DNA of 64,000 bases from JAKALD01 sp963817785 (GTDB taxonomy: Bacteria > Pseudomonadota > Gammaproteobacteria > Burkholderiales > SG8-39), in the NCBI GenBank assembly GCA_963817785.1, contig CAWFPL010000006.1, forward strand, positions 124,001 to 188,000. The letters are read 5' to 3'. A program made the position numbers and the translations under genes. Within the stretch, counting starts at the first letter, position 1, and each line of letters starts with the position of its first letter. This document shows, one piece after another, positions 57,891 through 64,000 of the stretch. The notes below the pieces were generated by a model, which searched no databases, was not told the origin of the DNA, and saw only the letters and a list, made by a program, of their open reading frames with translations.

Positions 57891-58298
57891 GCGGCGAGCG
57901 CCCTCTCCGCATCGAGCTCTCCCCATCGCGTGCTCTGACCGGGGCGATCCTGTTCGTCCACGGGCTGGGCGCCGCCTGCGCCGTGGGGCGTCGCGCTCGG
58001 GCTGGCCGCTGCCTGGGACCGGGCCCTGCTGCGCGGCGCGCGCGCGGTACGCGCCATCGAACCCTCGGGACCGGAAGAAGCCACCATCGAGCTGCGCAAC
58101 GGGGAACGATTCTCGACGCGCATCTCGGGGCGGCGCAGCGTGAACCGGTTCTGGCTCGTGTTGCCCGTACGGCTGCACAGGCGGCACACGCTGCTGGTGA
58201 CGGCAGATATGCTGGAGCGCGAGGCGTTCCGTACCTTGCGGCTCTGGGCGCTATGGGGGAAAGCGCCCGGTGTGGCGCCGACCCCACTTTCGGCCTGA
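57887..58298 (+). pseudogene. YgfX-like membrane protein, frameshifted
   Basis: A frame opening at TTG 57887 (overlapping the fabF stop) reads RIELSPSRALTGAILFVHGL and then shifts by +1 at about 57983 into WGVALGLAAAWDRALLRGAR, VRAIEPSGPEEATIELRNGE and LVLPVRLHRRHTLLVTADML, ending at TGA 58298. Read with the shift, the 412 bp encode about 136 residues, matching the length of YgfX-like small membrane proteins, which lie between fabF and rpoE in other betaproteobacteria. The shift may be a real mutation or a sequence error. Confidence 0.65.
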
Positions 58299-58420
58299 GG
58301 GGCCCCGCTGGACAACCCGAACTATTTCCAAGGGCTCGTGTCTGTGGCAAATAGGCGAGGCAACTGGAAGACGGGGCGGGTGAGGCTCCGGGCGGCGGCG
58401 GCCGGCAGCGCGGCGCGGTC

Positions 58421-59020
58421 ATGACGGACCGCGACATCGACCAGCAGCTGGTGGCGCGGGCGCAGCGCGGCGACAAGCAGGCGTTCGGGCTGCTCGTCGA
58501 GAAGTACCAGCGCAAGCTTGCACGCCTGCTGGCACGCTTCATCCGGGACCCGGCGGAGGTGGAGGACGTGACGCAGGAGGCGTTCATCAAGGCGTATCGG
58601 GCACTGCCGGCGTTCCGCGGCGAGAGCGCCTTCTACACGTGGCTGTACCGCATCGGCATCAATACCGCCAAGAATTACCTGATGGCGATGGGGCGGCGGG
58701 CGCCGACCTCGACCGAGGTCGAAGCCGAAGAGGCGGAGACGTTCGAGGAAGGCGACCAGTTGCGGGACATCAACACGCCGGAGAGCTTGTTGCTGTCCAA
58801 GGAGATCGGCGTGACCGTGAACGCGACGATCGAAGAGCTGCCGGAGGAGCTGCGCACCGCGATCCAGCTGCGCGAGCTCGAAGGCATGAGCTACGAGGAC
58901 ATCGCGCGGATCATGGATTGCCCGATCGGGACGGTGCGCTCGCGCATCTTCCGGGCGCGCGAGGCGATCGCGGAAAGGCTGCGCCCGCTGCTCGGTACGC
59001 GCAAGGACAAGAGGTGGTAG
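58421..59020 (+). CDS. rpoE: RNA polymerase sigma-E factor (RpoE)
   Basis: A 199-residue ECF sigma factor. Region 2 is in FGLLVEKYQRKLARLLARFI and DVTQEAFIKAYRALPAFRGE, region 4 in LPEELRTAIQLRELEGMSYE and CPIGTVRSRIFRAREAI. It directs the envelope stress regulon. No clear ribosome site precedes ATG 58421. Next to rseA and rseB, its control proteins. Confidence 0.95.
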   Translation: MTDRDIDQQLVARAQRGDKQAFGLLVEKYQRKLARLLARFIRDPAEVEDVTQEAFIKAYRALPAFRGESAFYTWLYRIGINTAKNYLMAMGRRAPTSTEVEAEEAETFEEGDQLRDINTPESLLLSKEIGVTVNATIEELPEELRTAIQLRELEGMSYEDIARIMDCPIGTVRSRIFRAREAIAERLRPLLGTRKDKRW

Positions 59021-59024
59021 AACC

Positions 59025-59576
59025 ATGAGAGCGAAAATTTCGGCCTTGATGGACGGCGAGATCGAAGGTTCGGAGCTCGCGGCGTCGCTCGCCGCCCTGA
59101 CCAGGCGGGACGCCGCGGCTTACGAAGCCTGGTGCGTCTACCACTTGGTCGGCGACGCGTTATGCGGCACGCGCCCGCTCTCGGAGGATTTCGGCGCCCG
59201 CTTCGCGAAGCGCCTTGCCGCGGAGCCTACGGTGCTCGCGCCGGCTGCGGCGCCCACGCAGCCCGCGCGCCGCCGCTGGATCGCGCTCTCGGCCGCGGCG
59301 AGCGTCGCGGCGGCGGTACTGGTCGGATGGCTGGCTTTGGCGCCGCAGCATGCCGGCAGCCCGGTGCAGCTCGCCCAGGCGCCCGTGCAGGCGGTGCCTG
59401 CGGCGTCGCCGGCGGCATCGGCCCTGGCTGCCAAGGCACCGGCTCGCGTTCCGCTGCCGCGCGAAGCCGACGATTATCTGCTCGCGCACCAGAGCTACTC
59501 GCTGCGCAATTCGCTGCAAGGAATGATGCCGTATATCCGCACGGCCGCCGTCGAAACCGCCGCGGGCAGGCCGTGA
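59025..59576 (+). CDS. rseA: Anti-sigma-E factor RseA
   Basis: A 183-residue protein with the RseA N-terminal domain (MRAKISALMDGEIEGSELAA, YEAWCVYHLVGDAL) that binds RpoE, a membrane segment at about residues 86-103 (WIALSAAASVAAAVLVGWLA) and a short periplasmic tail. It is cleaved to release RpoE on stress. Begins 4 bp after rpoE and overlaps rseB by 4 bp (GTGA). Confidence 0.92.
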   Translation: MRAKISALMDGEIEGSELAASLAALTRRDAAAYEAWCVYHLVGDALCGTRPLSEDFGARFAKRLAAEPTVLAPAAAPTQPARRRWIALSAAASVAAAVLVGWLALAPQHAGSPVQLAQAPVQAVPAASPAASALAAKAPARVPLPREADDYLLAHQSYSLRNSLQGMMPYIRTAAVETAAGRP

Positions 59577-60568
59577 CGCGACCGGGCGTGCTGCGACTCG
59601 CCAGGACGCTCGGCGCCGCCGTCGCGGCCTCGGCCACGCTCGCGCACGCGCAGACCAGCCCCGAGGCGCTCAACTGGCTGCGCAAGATCTATCAGGCCAC
59701 GCAGCATCTGTCCTACAGCGGAACCTTCGTCTACCAGCAGGGCGACGAGACCGAGACTTCCCGCATCGTCCGCGTGGCGGGCGGCGGAACGGATGTCGAA
59801 AAGCTCGAGGCGCTGGACGGCGCGCGGCGCGAGATCGTGCGCACGCGCGACACCGTGAAGTGCTACCTGCCGGACATCCGCACCGTCAAAGTCGACCGTC
59901 ACGGCGTCGATCCGAGGAGCCACGGGGGCGGATTCCCGGCGATGCTCCCCGAGCGGCTGAACGGCCTCGCGCGCAACTACGCCGTCACCCTGAGCGGGGT
60001 GGCGCGCATCGCGGGCTATGAGTGCCGTGAGGTCGTTCTCACTCCGAACGACGACTACCGCTATGGCTACAGACTGTGGGCGGATCAGCGCACGGGAATG
60101 CTGCTCAAGGCGCGCACGTTCAACCAGAAGGGCTCGACCCTGGAGCAGTTCACGTTCACGCAGCTCAGGATCGGCCACGTACCGCGCGACGAGGCCCGTG
60201 TGCGTCGCATCCCGCACGGCTGGCACGTCGAGGATTCCACCGTCGAGCCGGTCGATCTCGCCGCCGCGGGATGGCGGGTGAGCGCCGATCTGCCCGGGTT
60301 CGAGAAGATCGCCGAGGTGAAGCGCAAGCTTCGCGAGACGCATCTCGTCGACCAGGTGGTGTACTCCGACGGCATGGCCGCGGTATCGGTGTTCATCGAG
60401 CCGTTGCCGGCGCACGACGCGGAGGTGCAGCCCGGGCTTTCGCGCACCGGAGCGACCAACATCTACACCCGTGAGGTGGCCGGCCATCTGGTCACCGTGG
60501 TGGGCGAGGCGCCTGCGATCAGCGTGCAGCGCATCGGCGACAGCGTGGAGTACCATCCTCCGCACTAG
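59573..60568 (+). CDS. rseB: Sigma-E regulatory protein RseB (MucB)
   Basis: A 331-residue periplasmic protein with a signal peptide (LARTLGAAVAASATLAHAQ) starting at GTG 59573. YSGTFVYQQGDETETSRIVR and YGYRLWADQRTGMLLKART are typical of MucB/RseB. It binds RseA and senses lipids to keep RpoE inactive. Part of the rpoE-rseA-rseB-mucD operon. Confidence 0.94.
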   Translation: MTRPGVLRLARTLGAAVAASATLAHAQTSPEALNWLRKIYQATQHLSYSGTFVYQQGDETETSRIVRVAGGGTDVEKLEALDGARREIVRTRDTVKCYLPDIRTVKVDRHGVDPRSHGGGFPAMLPERLNGLARNYAVTLSGVARIAGYECREVVLTPNDDYRYGYRLWADQRTGMLLKARTFNQKGSTLEQFTFTQLRIGHVPRDEARVRRIPHGWHVEDSTVEPVDLAAAGWRVSADLPGFEKIAEVKRKLRETHLVDQVVYSDGMAAVSVFIEPLPAHDAEVQPGLSRTGATNIYTREVAGHLVTVVGEAPAISVQRIGDSVEYHPPH

Positions 60569-60611
60569 CCGCACCGGCACGGGGGGTGCCGTATCGAGGG
60601 AGACAAATCCA

Positions 60612-62030
60612 ATGCAGGCAATCCGAAGGCTGTTTGCGCTGTGGCTGCTCGTCTGCGCGGGGCAGGCGTTTGCGCAGGCGCGCGCGCTGCCCGACTTCAC
60701 CCACCTGGTCGATGAGCAGGGCCCGGCGGTCGTGAACATCAGCACGACGCAGGCGCTGCACCGCGCGGCGCTGCCCGAGGTGCCGGGCATCGAGGACGAC
60801 GAGCTGAGGGAGTTTCTGCGCCGCTTCCTGCCGCGCAGCCCGGACAACGCGCCGCGCGCCGAGAGCCGCTCGCTCGGTTCGGGCTTCGTCATCAGCCCGG
60901 ACGGCTACATTCTCACCAATGCGCACGTGGTCGCAGGCGCCGACCAGATCGACGTGCGCCTGACCGACAAGCGTGAGTTTAAGGCCAGGGTGATCGGCCT
61001 CGACCGGCGCTCCGACGTCGCGCTGATCAAGATCGCGGCCTCGGGCTTGCCGGTGGTGCGCTTCGGCAACCCGTCCGCCCTCAAGGTGGGGGAATGGGTG
61101 GTCGCGATCGGCTCGCCGTTCGGCTTCGAGAACACGGTCACTGCCGGAATCGTCTCGGCCAAGGGGCGCCTGCTGCCGGAGGAGAACCTGGTGCCGTTCA
61201 TCCAGACCGACGTGGCGATCAACCCGGGAAATTCCGGGGGGCCGTTGTTCAACATGAGCGGCGAGGTGGTCGGCATCAACTCGCAGATCTACAGCCGCAC
61301 CGGCGGCTTCATGGGACTTTCGTTCGCCATCCCGATCGATATGGCGCTCGACATCCAGAAGCAGCTGCGCGAGACCGGGCGGGTAGCGCGCGGGCGCATC
61401 GGGGTCGTGATCCAGGAGGTGACCAAGGCCCTGGCCGACTCCTTCGGTCTGAACCGCCCGCGTGGTGCTCTAGTCAGCAGCGTGGTAAAGGGCGGAGCCG
61501 CGGACCAGGCCGGCGTGCAGCCGGCCGACATCATCACGAGTTTCGCCGGCCGGGCGGTCCAGTCATCGAGCGACCTGCCGCGCCTGGTGGCGGCCACGCG
61601 TCCGGGCACGCGGGCGCAACTCGAGGTCTGGCGCAACGGCGCCGTACGCACGCTGACTGTCACCGTGGGCGAGCTGCGCGAAGAGCGCGTCGCCACGGGC
61701 GACGCGCCGCGCGCGCAGAAATCCGCCCGGCCTGCGGCCAACCGCCTGGGCATCGCGGTGAGCGAGCTCAGCGACGAGCAGAAAAAGGCGCTGCATCTCG
61801 ATCACGGGCTGGTCGTGACCGACGTGCGCCCCGACGCACGCGCGGACCTGCGGGCCGGCGATGTTTTGCTGCGCCTGGTGCGGCGCGGTCAGCAGACCGA
61901 GCTCACCTCGGTTGCGCAGCTCGACAGGCTGCTCGCCAGTCTCGAGCGGGACGCGGTCATCACGCTCTACGTGCGGCGCGGGGAGAGCACCGCGTTCGTC
62001 ACCGTTGCGGGCTTCGCCGGCGAGGGCTGA
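60612..62030 (+). CDS. mucD: DegP/MucD-family periplasmic serine protease
   Basis: A 472-residue HtrA protease. Signal peptide (LFALWLLVCAGQAFAQ), trypsin-like domain with H105 (TNAHVV), D135 (RRSDVALIKI) and S208 (NPGNSGGPL), then two PDZ domains (about 265-350 and 380-465). It degrades misfolded periplasmic proteins under sigma-E control. 43 bp after rseB and just before the glutaredoxin gene. Confidence 0.94.
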   Translation: MQAIRRLFALWLLVCAGQAFAQARALPDFTHLVDEQGPAVVNISTTQALHRAALPEVPGIEDDELREFLRRFLPRSPDNAPRAESRSLGSGFVISPDGYILTNAHVVAGADQIDVRLTDKREFKARVIGLDRRSDVALIKIAASGLPVVRFGNPSALKVGEWVVAIGSPFGFENTVTAGIVSAKGRLLPEENLVPFIQTDVAINPGNSGGPLFNMSGEVVGINSQIYSRTGGFMGLSFAIPIDMALDIQKQLRETGRVARGRIGVVIQEVTKALADSFGLNRPRGALVSSVVKGGAADQAGVQPADIITSFAGRAVQSSSDLPRLVAATRPGTRAQLEVWRNGAVRTLTVTVGELREERVATGDAPRAQKSARPAANRLGIAVSELSDEQKKALHLDHGLVVTDVRPDARADLRAGDVLLRLVRRGQQTELTSVAQLDRLLASLERDAVITLYVRRGESTAFVTVAGFAGEG

Positions 62031-62031
62031 C

Positions 62032-62271
62032 TTGGAACTGACGCTCTATGGGCGCACGTATTGCCACCTGTGCGAGGACATGGCGCGCGCGCTCGAGCGG
62101 CTGCAGGTGGAGCTCGGCTTCCGATTCGAGGTGCGCGACGTGGACGCCGACGCGGCGCTGGAGCGCCGCTACGGAGAGCGGGTCCCGGTCCTGGTCGACG
62201 CGCAAGGGCAAGAGGTCTGTCACTACTTCCTGGACGAGTCGGCGCTGCGCACGCGGCTTGCGGTAAAATAA
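62032..62271 (+). CDS. Glutaredoxin-like protein, 79 aa
   Basis: A 79-residue thioredoxin-fold protein of the DUF836 glutaredoxin-like family. The start is TTG 62032 (LELTLYGRTYCHLCEDMARA). The redox motif is CHLC, and VPVLVD carries the cis-Pro. Cytoplasmic thiol redox role is likely. It lies between mucD and lepA, the usual place in betaproteobacteria. A terminator follows the stop by 10 bp. Confidence 0.85.
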   Translation: MELTLYGRTYCHLCEDMARALERLQVELGFRFEVRDVDADAALERRYGERVPVLVDAQGQEVCHYFLDESALRTRLAVK

Positions 62272-62281
62272 AGCCTCGATC

Positions 62282-62315
62282 GAGGGTGCCCTTCGCGGAG
62301 CGGCACCCTCTTTTT
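62282..62315 (+). terminator. Rho-independent terminator abutting the lepA start
   Basis: A perfect 9-bp stem GAGGGTGCC / GGCACCCTC with an 11-base loop, followed by TTTTT. The last T is directly before the ATG of lepA at 62316. It should end the rpoE-to-glutaredoxin transcript. Confidence 0.8.
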
Positions 62316-64000
62316 ATGCTCCAGAACCGCATCCGGAATTTCTCCATCATCGCGCATATCGACCACGGCAAGTCGACGCTCGCGGACCGCTTTATCCAGT
62401 TGTGCGGCGGCCTGTCGGAGCGCGAAATGGGCGAGCAGGTGCTCGATTCCATGGAGCTTGAGCGCGAGCGCGGCATCACCATCAAGGCCCAGACCGCGGC
62501 CCTTCGATACCGCGCGCAGGACGGCGAGACCTATCTGCTCAACCTGATCGATACCCCGGGGCACGTGGATTTCTCCTACGAGGTGAGCCGCTCGCTCGCA
62601 GCCTGCGAAGGCGCGCTGCTGGTGGTGGACGCCTCCCAGGGCGTCGAGGCGCAGACGGTGGCCAATTGCTATACGGCGATCGAGCAGGGCGTCGAGGTGA
62701 TCCCGGTACTCAATAAAATCGACCTGCCCTCGGCGGACCCGGAACAGGCGATCCAGGAGATCGAGGACGTGATCGGCCTCGACGCGCACGGCGCGATCCG
62801 CGCCAGCGCCAAGACGGGCGAGCGGGTGCCGGACATCCTCGAAGCGATCATCGCGCGCGTGCCGGCGCCGCGCGGCGATCCGCGTGCGCGGCTCAAGGCG
62901 CTGGTGATCGACTCCTGGTTCGACAATTACGTGGGCGTGGTGATGCTGGTGCGGGTGGTCGACGGCGTACTGCGGCCCAAGGACCGGGTCCTGCTGATGA
63001 GCGAGCAGGTCTCGCACCTGTGCGAGCAGGTGGGGATTTTCACCCCCAAGTCGCAGGCCTGCGACGAGCTTTCCGCCGGCGAGGTCGGATTCGTGGTGGC
63101 CGGCATCAAGGAGCTGCGCGCGGCCAGGGTCGGCGATACGCTCACGCGCGCCGATCAGCCGGCCGCCGCGGCGTTGCCCGGATTCAAGGAGGTGAAGCCG
63201 CAGGTGTTCGCCGGCCTGTACCCGGTCGAGGCGAATCAGTACCAGGCGCTGCGCGAGGCGCTCGAGAAGCTGCACCTGAACGACGCCTCGCTGCACTACG
63301 AGCCGGAGGTGTCGCAGGCGCTCGGCTTCGGCTTCCGCTGCGGCTTTCTCGGGCTGTTGCACATGGACATCGTGCAGGAAAGGCTGGAGCGCGAGTACGG
63401 CATGAGCCTGGTCACCACCGCCCCGTCGGTGGTGTACGAGGTCGAGCTGCGCGACGGCACGCTCGAGCAGGTATCCAATCCGGCCAAGCTGCCCGATCCC
63501 TCGCGGATCGCGCAGATTCGCGAGCCGATGATCGCCGCCACCATCTTCGTGCCGCAGGAGTACGTCGGACCGGTGATGACGCTGTGCACGCAGAGGCGCG
63601 GCACGCAAACCAACATGCACTACACGAGCCGGCACGTGGTGCTGTCCTATGACCTGCCACTCAACGAGGTGGTGCTCGACTTCTTCGACCGGCTGAAGTC
63701 GATTACCCGCGGCTACGGCTCGCTGGACTACGAGCTCAAGGCGTACCGCGCGGCGGACATGGTCAAGCTCGACGTGCTGATCAACGGCGAGCGCGTCGAC
63801 GCGCTCTCGACGATGGTCCACCGCGCGAGCGCGCAGGGGCGCGGCCGCGATCTGGTCAACCGGCTGCGCGGGCTGATCCCGCGGCAGATGTTCGACGTCG
63901 CGATCCAGGCCGCGATCGGCGCGCACATCATCGCGCGGGAGACGGTCAAGGCGCTGCGCAAGAACGTGCTCGCCAAGTGCTACGGCGGCGACATCACGCG
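62316..64000 (+). CDS. lepA: Elongation factor 4 (LepA), 3' end outside window
   Basis: The first 561 codons of LepA. G1 is AHIDHGKST, G3 is DTPGHVDF and G4 is NKIDLPSADP; the LepA C-terminal region is partly included (GYGSLDYELKAYRAADMVKL). It back-translocates or rescues stalled ribosomes. ATG 62316 (MLQNRIRNFSIIAHIDHGKS) fits the family. No ribosome site is visible because the preceding bases are the terminator, so translation must start in another way or from a different transcript. Confidence 0.95.
   Translation, partial: MLQNRIRNFSIIAHIDHGKSTLADRFIQLCGGLSEREMGEQVLDSMELERERGITIKAQTAALRYRAQDGETYLLNLIDTPGHVDFSYEVSRSLAACEGALLVVDASQGVEAQTVANCYTAIEQGVEVIPVLNKIDLPSADPEQAIQEIEDVIGLDAHGAIRASAKTGERVPDILEAIIARVPAPRGDPRARLKALVIDSWFDNYVGVVMLVRVVDGVLRPKDRVLLMSEQVSHLCEQVGIFTPKSQACDELSAGEVGFVVAGIKELRAARVGDTLTRADQPAAAALPGFKEVKPQVFAGLYPVEANQYQALREALEKLHLNDASLHYEPEVSQALGFGFRCGFLGLLHMDIVQERLEREYGMSLVTTAPSVVYEVELRDGTLEQVSNPAKLPDPSRIAQIREPMIAATIFVPQEYVGPVMTLCTQRRGTQTNMHYTSRHVVLSYDLPLNEVVLDFFDRLKSITRGYGSLDYELKAYRAADMVKLDVLINGERVDALSTMVHRASAQGRGRDLVNRLRGLIPRQMFDVAIQAAIGAHIIARETVKALRKNVLAKCYGGDIT

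Overview
The window looks like the chromosome of a betaproteobacterium. It is GC-rich throughout, and it carries the conserved run rne - rluC - HAD phosphatase - Rieske - sppA - rsmI-like - maf - yceD - rpmF - plsX - fabH - fabD - fabG - acpP - fabF - (ygfX-like) - rpoE - rseA - rseB - mucD - glutaredoxin - lepA, with aspartate aminotransferase and uvrB next to each other. No genus can be named from sequence alone. There are no rRNAs and no CRISPR array. One complete tRNA (Asn, GTT) is present.

Layout. 1-3.8 kb: the Anbu operon (circularly permuted ATP-grasp, alpha-E, transglutaminase, Anbu peptidase). 3.8-7.7 kb: a hypothetical gene, an AraC regulator divergent from a flavin monooxygenase, and a SAM methyltransferase. 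7.7-20.0 kb: a segment bounded by two 104-bp direct repeats. It holds a CoA-thioester catabolic cluster in two divergent operons (minus: PaaA-like di-iron oxygenase, two enoyl-CoA hydratases, Rieske ferredoxin, TetR regulator, PaaK-like ligase, 58-aa protein; plus: amidohydrolase, thiolase, enoyl-CoA hydratase, a truncated gene), an IS remnant and a large REC-PAS-PAS-GAF-GGDEF-EAL protein. The right-hand repeat is interrupted by a 176-bp MITE.

20.5-35.4 kb: a 14.8-kb integrated element in the 3' end of tRNA-Asn, bounded by 45-bp direct repeats (att). Nearly all its genes are on the minus strand: integrase, small proteins, a primase-helicase, an iteron-rich origin-like region, an AlpA-like regulator, a coiled-coil protein, an S49 peptidase homologue lacking its catalytic serine, a tail tape measure protein, small tail-like proteins, a Q-like zinc protein and a lipoprotein. 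No terminase, portal, capsid, tail tube or lysis gene is recognisable. It therefore resembles a phage satellite or a strongly reduced prophage. It also carries two IS200/IS605-derived ends and a duplicated two-hairpin motif. This element is the best candidate for an undescribed system.

35.4-48.5 kb: AsmA-like protein, aspartate/aromatic aminotransferase, uvrB, GNAT, FadD, RNase E, RluC, a phosphatase, a Rieske protein and SppA. 48.5-50.5 kb: an intact IS1634-family insertion sequence sitting exactly on the overlapping stop codons of sppA and the rsmI-like gene, leaving both intact. 50.5-64 kb: fatty acid synthesis, the sigma-E envelope stress operon and the start of lepA, which runs off the window.

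Functionally, the minus and plus arms of the 8-15.7 kb cluster together provide activation to a CoA thioester, ring or chain oxygenation by a single-subunit PaaA-like enzyme fed by a Rieske ferredoxin, and beta-oxidation-like steps ending in thiolysis. A TetR regulator has a plausible operator inside a promoter that would make a leaderless mRNA.
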